A program made the position numbers and the translations under genes. Positions 6,647 to 12,207 of a DNA stretch of 20,883 nt are shown piece after piece. The notes below the pieces were generated by a model. It was not told the DNA's origin, made no database searches, and was given only the letters and a program-made list of their open reading frames with translations. This stretch comes from a virus: IMG/VR virus record IMGVR_UViG_3300033142_000789, positions 1 through 20,883 of that record, one strand, 5' to 3'. Within the stretch, counting starts at the first letter, position 1. Each line of letters opens with the position of its first letter.

Positions 6647-7101
6647 TGATGAGCACTAAGATAAAGTACGCAGGACTTGACAAGGCAATCCGCATTATGG
6701 CGGTAGCGTTTGACGGAAAGTTCGACAAGGGTGGAACTCCTTATGCCCTCCACTGCCTTCATGTTATGCGCGCCGTTGCACATCTAGGCACGGAAGCGAT
6801 GATCGCTGCGGTACTTCATGACTTAATTGAGGACACGGATTGGACAGCGGAGATGCTTTTAGCCGAGGGCTTTGACCCTCGTACAGTTAGCATAATCGTA
6901 TTGCTCAGCCATGCTGATAACGAACCATACATGGATTACATTATGCGGATTTCAGTATCTCTAATTGCTCGCGCAATTAAGATGGCTGACTTGCGACACA
7001 ACAGCGACATTCACAGGATGAAGGGCTTACGTCCAAAGGACCACGAGCGCATCGAGAAGTACCACAAGGCCTACGCCTTCTTAAAAGAGGTTAAGGACTA
7101 A
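6646..7101 (+). CDS. HD-domain (p)ppGpp hydrolase, SpoT/MESH1-like small alarmone hydrolase
   Basis: A 151-aa single-domain HD hydrolase. The RelA/SpoT-type signature is complete: KFDKGGTPYALHCLHV (H36), AAVLHDLIEDTDW (H58, D59, and E62, D63 of the EDT motif) and IKMADLRHNSD (D115, followed by RHN). This pattern marks the manganese-dependent 3'-pyrophosphohydrolase domain that removes pyrophosphate from (p)ppGpp, as in SpoT and the stand-alone MESH1 enzymes. No synthetase, TGS or ACT domain is present, so it would be hydrolase-only. Other small HD enzymes also carry HD but lack the KMADLRHN pattern. In a phage it could keep host alarmone low and sustain transcription and translation. ATG at 6646 or 6649 are both possible. 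Family confident; in vivo role inferred. Confidence 0.85.
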   Translation: MMSTKIKYAGLDKAIRIMAVAFDGKFDKGGTPYALHCLHVMRAVAHLGTEAMIAAVLHDLIEDTDWTAEMLLAEGFDPRTVSIIVLLSHADNEPYMDYIMRISVSLIARAIKMADLRHNSDIHRMKGLRPKDHERIEKYHKAYAFLKEVKD

Positions 7102-7343
7102 TGTCATCAGACTCAACATTCGATCCTACGAGGACATACGACGAACGATCGTATAATATCACAGGCGGCGCTCTCAATCAGATTGGCCAAGAAATGCTTG
7201 AGTTAAAGCAACAGCTTCTGGATGTCGAAAAAAATGCACTCCAGCTAGAACTCGAGGACCTCCGGCTTCGCGATAAGAACCCAGCGGTAAAAGATGCGTG
7301 GGACAAATACCAAACAGTATTAGGATTAATAAGGAAAGAATAA
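7101..7343 (+). CDS. Small coiled-coil protein
   Basis: An 80-aa protein coupled by TAATG to the HD hydrolase gene before it and to the gene after it. The first 25 residues are Ser/Asp/Thr-rich (SSDSTFDPTRTYDERSYN). Residues 28-60 form an amphipathic helix with heptad Leu spacing (EMLELKQQLLDVEKNALQLE and onward), likely a coiled coil. The tail holds KNPAVKDAWDKYQTVLGLI. No enzymatic motif. A dimeric adaptor would fit; I do not recognise it. Confidence 0.55.
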   Translation: MSSDSTFDPTRTYDERSYNITGGALNQIGQEMLELKQQLLDVEKNALQLELEDLRLRDKNPAVKDAWDKYQTVLGLIRKE

Positions 7344-7987
7344 TGTCATTAAGTACTATTTTAAAAAGTTGTGGCGGTGTTAAAATCGAAACAAAAGAAT
7401 CAAAAGATTGGACCGGCAAAACAGTATACTCCGACAGATTCATTAAGGTCGGGGATATTGTTGTACCTGCTGATACGTTTATCGAAATTACTGCTACTGC
7501 AACCAAAGGCACTATTGCTAGAGTAATAGGCATTGAAGTTGACACGTACAAGGAAAAAACCAAGTACAACAATGCTAATCAGATTGTAACATATGGTGCC
7601 ACACTTATATACAAAGTAGACGGGCGTAAACAAAAAGGCCGTATTCAATGTCAGTACACAAAAGCACTTGTCGGAAAACATCAAACCGAGTACCTCCGTA
7701 ACGTTGAAGCACACAAGAAGGTAGAAGTTAAAAATCCTGTTAACAAGTACAAGCAGGAACTCCAAAAAGGCGATTGGGTCATTGGTGTTATGCCAGGTAA
7801 GATATTAGGAATTGGTCGTATTACACGTTGGACCAATCATAATGTGTGGGCAATTAGAGGAGATGACCTTAAAGATAAATCTAAAGAATTTAAGTTCGAC
7901 AGCATAACGCAAACATTCACCATGCCGAATGATGAGCATGTACAACTATTAACATTCGCCGCCCTTAAAGGATGGAAAGGAAAATAA
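7343..7987 (+). CDS. Uncharacterised protein with beta-rich domain
   Basis: A 214-aa protein. The ATG at 7343 is chosen over an in-frame ATG at 7298 because it forms a TAATG junction and has AAGGAAAG upstream. The N-terminal part holds repeated beta strands (DRFIKVGDIVVPADTFIEIT, then KGTIARVIGIEVDTY). The C-terminal part has KGDWVIGVMPGKILGIGRITRW, a turn-rich strand pair reminiscent of KOW or SH3-like barrels that bind nucleic acid or ribosomal partners. This resemblance is structural guesswork. It lies in the early gene run and is fairly basic. No close family recognised. Confidence 0.6.
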   Translation: MSLSTILKSCGGVKIETKESKDWTGKTVYSDRFIKVGDIVVPADTFIEITATATKGTIARVIGIEVDTYKEKTKYNNANQIVTYGATLIYKVDGRKQKGRIQCQYTKALVGKHQTEYLRNVEAHKKVEVKNPVNKYKQELQKGDWVIGVMPGKILGIGRITRWTNHNVWAIRGDDLKDKSKEFKFDSITQTFTMPNDEHVQLLTFAALKGWKGK

Positions 7988-7991
7988 GATT

Positions 7992-8390
7992 ATGCAGACT
8001 GGTAATAATGTAACAGGATCGAAGACAAGAGAGGAACACGAAGCAGAGGTCATGAAGTATGGAATTAAAATGGTAGCCATTACTATTATGGTTGTCGTTG
8101 TTTCAATGGCATCCTGTTCAATGATGCCAGAATTTATTGATGCAGAGACAGCAAAAGTCGAAACAGCAAAAACAAATGGCCAAGTCAAGATTTCGGCACA
8201 AAAGCATACAGCGGAAATGGCAAAGATAGCAGCCATTGAAAAACTTATTAAAGAACACAAAGTTGATCCTGTTGCTGCCCGTTGTGCCGTTGAAGGTTGG
8301 GACGACGTATTTTCAAAGGTGTGCATGGCTACTATAACCGGAGAAAAGAAAGAATCTGGTAAAGTATCAATTTCGATTAAGTCCAAATAA
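7992..8390 (+). CDS. Membrane-anchored protein, possible lipoprotein
   Basis: A 132-aa protein with a charged 25-residue N-terminus, then one hydrophobic segment (IKMVAITIMVVVVSMASCSMM, about residues 25-45) and a Lys/Ala-rich helical domain. The sequence VSMASC could be read as a weak lipobox with the Cys as lipidation site, but the Met at -3 is not typical and the N-region is long, so a plain signal anchor is the safer reading. The downstream helix (ETAKVETAKTNGQVKISAQ) is amphipathic. A spanin subunit is conceivable, but it has no neighbouring partner or lysin. It is the last gene before a new early promoter. Confidence 0.55.
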   Translation: MQTGNNVTGSKTREEHEAEVMKYGIKMVAITIMVVVVSMASCSMMPEFIDAETAKVETAKTNGQVKISAQKHTAEMAKIAAIEKLIKEHKVDPVAARCAVEGWDDVFSKVCMATITGEKKESGKVSISIKSK

Positions 8391-8397
8391 CCTGATA

Positions 8398-8431
8398 AAA
8401 AGGTTGACCTTTTGGATAGTCCTGCTACAAT
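8398..8431 (+). promoter_or_regulatory. Early promoter with operator-like palindrome
   Basis: AAAAGGT-TG-ACCTTTT (8398-8413) is a perfect 7+7 palindrome. The -35 TTGACC is at 8404-8409, followed by a 16-nt spacer, an extended TG at 8423-8424, and -10 TACAAT at 8426-8431. From AAAAGG through ATTAGTACATA it is almost identical to the promoter at 10388. It serves the gene at 8466. Confidence 0.88.
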
Positions 8432-8465
8432 TAGTACATACTAATATAAGAAGGAGCACCGACTA

Positions 8466-8801
8466 ATGTCACAGAAACTTATTGATGCAGTACTAGAAGT
8501 TGAGAAGTACAAGCTGGCCTTACCTAGCTTAGAGGAAATGGTCGAGCAAGGTAACTTTTCAATGTACATTGCAGCCTCACTTATGATAAAGTACGATCCG
8601 GATAAAGATATGGTATCGTTTGAACCTAAGCCAATTGAAGATTACGAAAGCAAGATTATCAGACGCGGGCAGTACTTGGTGTCGAAAATTTATGCTAAAC
8701 ACAAAAAAGGATGTCACTACTACGAGACAGCACTAAGTAACATTGAACAGTACGAAAGAATTCACGGTCGTGATAGGAGCCGTCAGGCACAGATGCAATA
8801 A
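8466..8801 (+). CDS. Uncharacterised early protein
   Basis: A 111-aa protein with a strong AAGGAG site, sitting alone behind its own promoter. It is helical, with a central YDPDKDMVSFEPKPIEDYE segment and a basic C-terminus (IHGRDRSRQAQMQ). The stretch YAKHKKGCHYYETALSNIEQY holds a Cys-His pair but not enough ligands for a zinc site. I do not recognise a family. A monocistronic setting behind the same promoter type as other early genes suggests early expression. Confidence 0.6.
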   Translation: MSQKLIDAVLEVEKYKLALPSLEEMVEQGNFSMYIAASLMIKYDPDKDMVSFEPKPIEDYESKIIRRGQYLVSKIYAKHKKGCHYYETALSNIEQYERIHGRDRSRQAQMQ

Positions 8802-8911
8802 GCTGATAAAGGCCTTTTAAACCATAAACTATAGAGATGATAAAAAGTAGTACCCCGGAACCCTTGTACGCTCTGCAAGGTCTACGGAAACCTTAATAAA
8901 GGAGTCATGCT

Positions 8912-8944
8912 ATGAGTAATAGTATTAGAGCTTCCCCGGACTAA
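8912..8944 (+). CDS. Possible 10-codon leader peptide
   Basis: ATG at 8912 encodes MSNSIRASPD and then TAA. AAAGGAG at about 8898-8904 is well spaced before it. An overlapping ATG-CTA-TGA sits at 8908. The ribosome site is better than for many real genes here, so it may be a leader peptide, but at ten codons chance is a serious alternative. Confidence 0.25.
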   Translation: MSNSIRASPD

Positions 8945-9014
8945 AAGTTAATAATTTAATACCAAGAGAATAGTAGGGATGACAATAGACCTATAGAGAT
9001 TTACAATCCCACTT

Positions 9015-9034
9015 CAAGGGCCTCCGGGCCCTTG
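9015..9034 (+). other. Stem-loop with UNCG-type tetraloop in mRNA leader
   Basis: CAAGGGCC-TCCG-GGCCCTTG forms a perfect 8-bp, GC-rich stem closed by C(UCCG)G, a member of the very stable UNCG tetraloop class. It ends 18 nt before the ATG at 9053. No T-run follows, so it is not a typical terminator; an mRNA-stabilising or processing element is more likely. Confidence 0.65.
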
Positions 9035-9052
9035 CAAGCTGAAGAGAATACC

Positions 9053-9310
9053 ATGACAGACTTTACAGCAGAAGATACATTCGAAGCCCTTAAGAGAGTT
9101 CCTCTCGATATTGATCTTGTTAACAAAAGCTCTTTTGAAGTTGAAGGAGTTGACTTTGGTGACTACCCAGATTTCTGTGACGCTTTTATCGGGTATGCAG
9201 AATTTAACGATGGTACGGTTGTACCCGAAGAGCAAATGGATGAGCTCAATGAAAAATGTGAAGATATGATTAATCAAATAGCAGTCGAAAGTCTTTACCA
9301 ATTCTCCTAG
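9053..9310 (+). CDS. Small acidic protein
   Basis: An 85-aa, strongly acidic protein (MTDFTAEDTFEALKRVPLDI, then VEGVDFGDYPDFCDAFIGYA). The ATG at 9053 follows GAAGAG; an upstream TTG at 9032 would start inside the stem-loop and was rejected. Length and charge recall DNA-mimic proteins that phages use against restriction or DNA-binding proteins, but there is no motif to confirm this. It lies alone between the structured gap and the ClpP promoter. Confidence 0.6.
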   Translation: MTDFTAEDTFEALKRVPLDIDLVNKSSFEVEGVDFGDYPDFCDAFIGYAEFNDGTVVPEEQMDELNEKCEDMINQIAVESLYQFS

Positions 9311-9330
9311 CACCTCCCGCTTTGGTCTAA

Positions 9331-9366
9331 TTGACATTGCATCTTTTGTATTACCTGTGTTACTAT
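9331..9366 (+). promoter_or_regulatory. Probable promoter for clpP
   Basis: TTGACA at 9331-9336 is a perfect -35, but the only good -10, TGT-TACTAT (9358-9366), is 24 nt away, too far for normal pairing. The extended -10 may work without a -35. A transcript from here would reach the clpP ribosome site (GAGG, 9381) after a short leader. Confidence 0.4.
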
Positions 9367-9391
9367 GTGTTCTTAATTAAGAGGACTCAGC

Positions 9392-9976
9392 ATGACAACA
9401 TTGGTACCAGTAGTAATAGAAAAGACCCCAAACGGTGAACGCAGTTACGACATTTACAGTCGGTTGCTTAAAGAACGAATCATTATGCTAAACGGCGTAG
9501 TAGATGAGAATAGCTGTAACAGCATTATCGCTCAAATGTTATATTTGGAAAGCGACAACCCAGATTCAGAAATCCTATTTTACATCAACAGCCCAGGCGG
9601 TTCAGTAACTGACGGCATGGCTGTAATTGATACCATGAACTTCATCAAATGTGATATACGAACTATTGTTGCTGGCCAGGCTTGCAGCATGGGGTCATTG
9701 TTAGCAGCAAGCGGTACCAAAGGTAAGCGCATGATGTTGAAGCACGGTACACACATGATACACCAAGTCCTAGCTGGTTACAAAGGTCAGGCGTCCGATT
9801 TGGAAATTCACACTAACGAAACATTGCGCTGGAAGAAAGCATTAAACGATGTGTATGTTACTGTCACCGGTAAGCCGTACACAACAATCGAAAAAGATAC
9901 AGACCGCGATAATTTTATGACCTCAGAAGAATCTGTAGCATATGGTTTAGCTGACGAGGTTATCCTTAAGAGATAA
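9392..9976 (+). CDS. clpP: ClpP-like ATP-dependent protease proteolytic subunit
   Basis: A 194-aa ClpP serine peptidase of normal length. It has the substrate-groove motif NSPGGSVTDGMA (67-76) and a complete triad: S99 in GQACSMGSLLAASG, H124 in GTHMIHQ, and D173 in DRDNFMTS. The usual GGS loop and handle-helix region (QASDLEIHTNETL) are present. ClpP forms a 14-mer barrel that degrades proteins delivered by Clp ATPases; no Clp ATPase is seen here, so it would use the host's ClpX or ClpA, or act alone. Phage ClpP can also serve in capsid maturation, but the lack of nearby head genes and the early-type promoter favour a role in altering host or phage protein turnover. GAGG lies 7 nt before the ATG. 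Confidence 0.93.
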   Translation: MTTLVPVVIEKTPNGERSYDIYSRLLKERIIMLNGVVDENSCNSIIAQMLYLESDNPDSEILFYINSPGGSVTDGMAVIDTMNFIKCDIRTIVAGQACSMGSLLAASGTKGKRMMLKHGTHMIHQVLAGYKGQASDLEIHTNETLRWKKALNDVYVTVTGKPYTTIEKDTDRDNFMTSEESVAYGLADEVILKR

Positions 9977-9997
9977 CAGTTTCGGCAAAACTGACTA

Positions 9998-10026
9998 TTG
10001 ACAGATTACGGGAATGACTGTACAAT
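9998..10026 (+). promoter_or_regulatory. Sigma70-type promoter
   Basis: TTGACA (9998-10003), a 17-nt spacer and TACAAT (10021-10026) form a near-consensus promoter. It lacks the palindrome of the early family. A small hairpin CAGTTT-CGGCA-AAACTG (9977-9993) lies just upstream. It serves the winged-helix gene at 10088. Confidence 0.85.
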
Positions 10027-10087
10027 CCGTCGTATACATTGTGAAGAGTAAGACCTTTTCAATGGAACATTTAGAGGAAATATAAAA

Positions 10088-10315
10088 ATGTCATATTATA
10101 AAGTAAAGGGCCAAGCAAGATTCTTGGAAAACCATTTACGCGGAACAGGCCGTACGCTTACAGCTTCTCAAGCAGCAAAGCAATACGGTATCTTGAATTT
10201 AACTGCTCGCGTCTTTGACTTACGTAACTTAGGCTTAAACGTTAAAGTTGCTGGCGGCAAGTATTCAATCTCATCACGTGATGTTGTAGGTAGCCGCGCT
10301 AAAGTACTTGGTTAA
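10088..10315 (+). CDS. Small winged helix-turn-helix protein
   Basis: A 75-aa basic protein with an HTH-like core: GRTLTASQAAKQYGILNLTARVFDLRNLGLNVKVA fits helix, turn, recognition helix and wing, as in small phage HTH domain proteins that set up a DLRN..G pattern. It would bind DNA and may regulate transcription. It has its own promoter and is followed by a strong terminator, so it is a single-gene unit, as expected for a regulator. It is a candidate to bind the AAAAGGT-NN-ACCTTTT palindromes, but that is inference. AGAGGAAA precedes the ATG. Confidence 0.75.
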   Translation: MSYYKVKGQARFLENHLRGTGRTLTASQAAKQYGILNLTARVFDLRNLGLNVKVAGGKYSISSRDVVGSRAKVLG

Positions 10316-10351
10316 TATACCCTGGTAGAATAAGCGTATAAGGAAGTACAC

Positions 10352-10377
10352 AAAGCCCGCGTTGTGCGGGCTTTTTT
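10352..10377 (+). terminator. Rho-independent terminator
   Basis: AAAGCCCGC-GTTGT-GCGGGCTTT followed by further T residues (T-run 10372-10377). It has a strong GC stem and small loop, and closes the winged-helix gene unit. Confidence 0.93.
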
Positions 10378-10387
10378 GTGGCTGCAA

Positions 10388-10421
10388 AAAAGGTTGACCT
10401 TTTGGGTAGTCCTGCTACAAT
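10388..10421 (+). promoter_or_regulatory. Early promoter with operator-like palindrome
   Basis: AAAAGGT-TG-ACCTTTT (10388-10403), -35 TTGACC (10394-10399), 16-nt spacer, extended TG and TACAAT (10416-10421). It is nearly identical to the promoter at 8398 and starts immediately after the terminator. Confidence 0.88.
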
Positions 10422-10451
10422 TAGTACATAATTTATTGCGAGGTTTTGATT

Positions 10452-10703
10452 ATGATTGAATATGTTGATTTTATGGGTGTTCCGATTAATGTTGGTGATC
10501 ATGTATATCGTAACGAAAAACTTCATAAGGTGTTGGCACTATCAAAACCTGACCAATACAATTCTATCCGGATTAAAGTAGATCTTATCTATCCTAGTAC
10601 ATGGTTAAAACCACAGATACATCGTGCCAGAGAGTTTGTACTAATTTCCCCTTTGCAGATGACAGCATTTTTAATAACACACAAAATACCAAGTAAAGCG
10701 TAG
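10452..10703 (+). CDS. Small uncharacterised early protein
   Basis: An 83-aa protein. The ATG at 10452 lies 8 nt after GAGG; a TTG at 10446 is too close to it. It begins MIEYVDFMGVPINVGDHVYR, a small beta barrel-like start with a GDxVYR turn, followed by a beta strand and KPQIHRAREFVLI. No family recognised. It stands alone behind an early promoter and is followed by the repeat-bearing gap. Confidence 0.6.
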   Translation: MIEYVDFMGVPINVGDHVYRNEKLHKVLALSKPDQYNSIRIKVDLIYPSTWLKPQIHRAREFVLISPLQMTAFLITHKIPSKA

Positions 10704-10712
10704 GCGGTTTGC

Positions 10713-10732
10713 TAAGTCATTGATCTATATAG
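10713..10732 (+). repeat. Intergenic repeat, copy C
   Basis: TAAGTCATTGATCTATATAG, one mismatch from copies B and D, 56 bp before copy D. Confidence 0.9.
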
Positions 10733-10768
10733 AGTTATAGGCTCCCAGTTATGTATCACTAAAACTGC

Positions 10769-10788
10769 TAAGTCATTGATTTATATAG
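10769..10788 (+). repeat. Intergenic repeat, copy D
   Basis: TAAGTCATTGATTTATATAG, identical to copy B over 20 bp although more than 7 kb away. Confidence 0.92.
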
Positions 10789-10897
10789 TAAAAGTGGGAA
10801 AAACTTTGCATGTAATCTTTAAATGTGCGTCAATACACACTAGAACGCTTAAAACCACCTGTTTAGCACCTATTAGGAAATAAATCAAGCAATTTGG

Positions 10898-10925
10898 TAG
10901 ACCTTTTGGGCTAAGGTGCTATAAT
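10898..10925 (+). promoter_or_regulatory. Early promoter with half-conserved palindrome
   Basis: -35 TAGACC (10898-10903), 16-nt spacer, extended TG and TATAAT (10920-10925), then ATTAGTACATA. Only the right palindrome arm ACCTTTTG is intact; the left arm is AATTTGGT. It matches the 3493 promoter in the core. Confidence 0.82.
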
Positions 10926-10954
10926 TAGTACATATTAGATAGAAGGCAACCGGA

Positions 10955-10961
10955 ATAAATA
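10955..10961 (+). promoter_or_regulatory. Possible late promoter box (leaderless)
   Basis: AATAAATACTG ends 5 nt before the ATG at 10967. With T4 late geometry +1 would be the A of ATG. It lies downstream of the early promoter, so the gene may be transcribed both early and late. Confidence 0.45.
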
Positions 10962-10966
10962 CTGTT

Positions 10967-11170
10967 ATGAAAACCTTTACAGCCAGAGTATATGTACGCA
11001 ACGGCAACGCCCGTGTACCACATACCGTCCAATTCAACGCACAATCCAGCTTTGCAGCTCAACAGATGTGCGCGGCACAATATGGATCTGCTAACGTAAT
11101 TACAGTTCCAACTGAAGTTAAAGGATCAGCAGCTTCTAACTCCGCACCGTGGATGATCAAAATCGGTTAA
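10967..11170 (+). CDS. Small basic beta-rich protein
   Basis: A 67-aa protein (MKTFTARVYVRNGNARVPHT and onward, then FNAQSSFAAQQMCAAQYGSA) with an alpha/beta look and basic charge. There is no clear Shine-Dalgarno; AAGGCAACCGG lies rather far upstream. It stands behind both an early promoter and a late-type box. Small proteins of this VYVRNGNARV...A...AAQYG type are widespread in phages and of unknown role. Confidence 0.6.
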   Translation: MKTFTARVYVRNGNARVPHTVQFNAQSSFAAQQMCAAQYGSANVITVPTEVKGSAASNSAPWMIKIG

Positions 11171-11172
11171 AT

Positions 11173-11187
11173 CGAAATATTATTTCG
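11173..11187 (+). other. Small inverted repeat overlapping a promoter
   Basis: CGAAAT-ATT-ATTTCG just after the stop of the previous gene and ending 1 nt before the -35 at 11189. It is AT-rich without a T-run, so a weak terminator or an operator are both possible. Confidence 0.4.
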
Positions 11188-11188
11188 G

Positions 11189-11217
11189 TTGACTATTCTA
11201 AAACAAGACCCTATACT
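11189..11217 (+). promoter_or_regulatory. Sigma70-type promoter
   Basis: TTGACT (11189-11194), 17-nt spacer, TATACT (11212-11217). It drives the gene at 11250 and probably those to 12185. Confidence 0.82.
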
Positions 11218-11249
11218 TAACACTTCAACCAATGGTTAGCGAGGATATT

Positions 11250-11468
11250 ATGAATATTCGGACAAGCAAAGAAGTACAAGACATTCATACTGCTGAGATC
11301 GAAAGATCCTTAGACCAGGTCGCAAAAGTCTGGGAAAGCAACGAAGTATTATCTGTTGATGATATGTGCAAGCATCTCGAAGCAGTAATTGACGTAATGG
11401 ATGGCAAGTCCGATTTCAACCAATTCGTAGAATCATCTAACCTCACTAGCCATGTACGGCTAAACTAA
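11250..11468 (+). CDS. Small acidic helical protein
   Basis: A 72-aa protein. The ATG at 11250 is preferred over one at 11232 because GAGG lies 5 nt before it. It is helical and acidic (SKEVQDIHTAEIERSLDQVA, then DDMCKHLEAVIDVMDGKSDF). No domain recognised. It is the first gene behind a near-consensus promoter, with a good ribosome site, so early expression is likely. Confidence 0.55.
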   Translation: MNIRTSKEVQDIHTAEIERSLDQVAKVWESNEVLSVDDMCKHLEAVIDVMDGKSDFNQFVESSNLTSHVRLN

Positions 11469-11502
11469 ACCTTAATAACTGATCCTGAGGAGGATTAAAC
11501 AT

Positions 11503-11889
11503 ATGAGTAAAGAGAAAACCTTCACAATCGTAGGTACTGCGATTAACAAAAATGGTACTATCAAGGTACGTTGGGCGAATGACCTCGTCTCACGCATTAA
11601 GATCCTTGACAAGGCCGAGTGTACCGACATTGATCTTATTGAACTGCCAAAAGGAATGACTAAGTTAAAAGCAGCTCAATATTTCATGGACAACAGGGCT
11701 AACCTAACGGGCGCACAGAAAGAAATTCTTGAAGTTAAGATTTCTGAAAAGTCACGTAACGTGAAACGCGCTAACATGAAGACCACGTTGACCAAGAACG
11801 TTAAAACTCGTATCAAAGAAAACAAACCAACCGACCCTCGTGTCGAAACTTTTGTTAAGAAAGCAACCAAGGTTGCAACTACCGGGTAA
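11503..11889 (+). CDS. Basic uncharacterised protein
   Basis: A 128-aa protein with a very strong ribosome site (GAGGAGG). The N-terminal half is alpha/beta (TFTIVGTAINKNGTIKVRWA). The C-terminal half is strongly basic and helical (EKSRNVKRANMKTTLTKNVK and onward), as in nucleic-acid-binding proteins. The best guess is a DNA- or RNA-binding phage protein made in quantity; no family is recognised. It joins the next gene by TAATG. Confidence 0.6.
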   Translation: MSKEKTFTIVGTAINKNGTIKVRWANDLVSRIKILDKAECTDIDLIELPKGMTKLKAAQYFMDNRANLTGAQKEILEVKISEKSRNVKRANMKTTLTKNVKTRIKENKPTDPRVETFVKKATKVATTG

Positions 11890-12185
11890 TGTTCGAAGAC
11901 CTAGAACCAACCGTTCATCACGCGATCATGAAAATCTTATCGGCCATCTACGAAACTGGAATGGTTGATACTGTTGACATGAGCGACGTGTTGCGGTTGT
12001 TTGGAGTACCGGGCGATCCGGACCAAGTAACTGTATTCTCATTCAATGACCCAGACTGGATCACTGCATATGATAACTTCCTAGAGGACCCCGAAACTCC
12101 AATTAGTGAAAAAAGCAATACCGACGAAGAATCATTTGACGAATGGGATCTTGGCGATCTGAGTTCGGATAGAAAGTTACACTAG
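11889..12185 (+). CDS. Acidic uncharacterised protein
   Basis: A 98-aa, very acidic protein coupled to the basic protein before it by a 1-nt overlap. The N-terminal helix (HHAIMKILSAIYETGMVDTV and onward) leads into a DVLRLFGVPGDPDQVTVFSFNDPDW segment and an Asp/Glu/Ser-rich tail. The acid-base pair of coupled genes may form a complex, which is speculation. No domain known to me. Confidence 0.55.
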   Translation: MFEDLEPTVHHAIMKILSAIYETGMVDTVDMSDVLRLFGVPGDPDQVTVFSFNDPDWITAYDNFLEDPETPISEKSNTDEESFDEWDLGDLSSDRKLH

Positions 12186-12199
12186 TCACCCCCCACACA

Positions 12200-12206
12200 A
12201 TAAATA
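12200..12206 (+). promoter_or_regulatory. Possible late promoter box (leaderless)
   Basis: AATAAATAT ends 1 nt before ATG 12208, with no Shine-Dalgarno. The gap is shorter than the expected 5 nt, so either the start lies further in or this box is fortuitous. Confidence 0.3.
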
Positions 12207-12207
12207 T

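Larger units (their letters stand above)
8802..9052 (+). other. 251-nt gap with structured-RNA-like elements
   Basis: No gene of ordinary size. It holds a short palindrome AAAGGCCTTT (8817-8826), a direct repeat CTATAGAGAT (8829-8838 and 8991-9000), a hairpin CCTTGT...GCAAGG around 8860-8885, two CCCCGG runs that could pair with nearby bases, a possible 10-codon ORF at 8912, and a strong stem-loop at 9015-9034. It could be an untranslated regulatory RNA or long leader. I recognise no known RNA family. Confidence 0.4.
10704..10966 (+). other. 263-nt regulatory gap
   Basis: Contains two copies of the 20-bp repeat (10713 and 10769), the fourth early promoter (10898-10925) and a late promoter box (10955). 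No gene is seen; the ATG codons present open only into very short frames. Confidence 0.7.

Noticed and set aside
9015-9034. Rho-independent terminator
   Set aside because: The stem is excellent but no T-run follows on either strand; better explained as an mRNA stem-loop.
9032-9052. TTG extension of the acidic gene at 9053
   Set aside because: It would begin inside the 9015-9034 stem-loop with no ribosome site.
8802-9052. tRNA, tmRNA or group I intron
   Set aside because: No tRNA T-arm or cloverleaf, and the conserved P/Q/R/S intron elements were not seen; no split flanking gene.
10014-10085. A 23-codon ORF before the winged-helix gene
   Set aside because: Its start lies upstream of the -10 of the promoter that serves this gene, so it would not be on the transcript; probably chance.
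10088-10703. Toxin-antitoxin pair (winged-helix gene and following gene)
   Set aside because: A strong terminator and a separate promoter lie between them, so they are not one operon.
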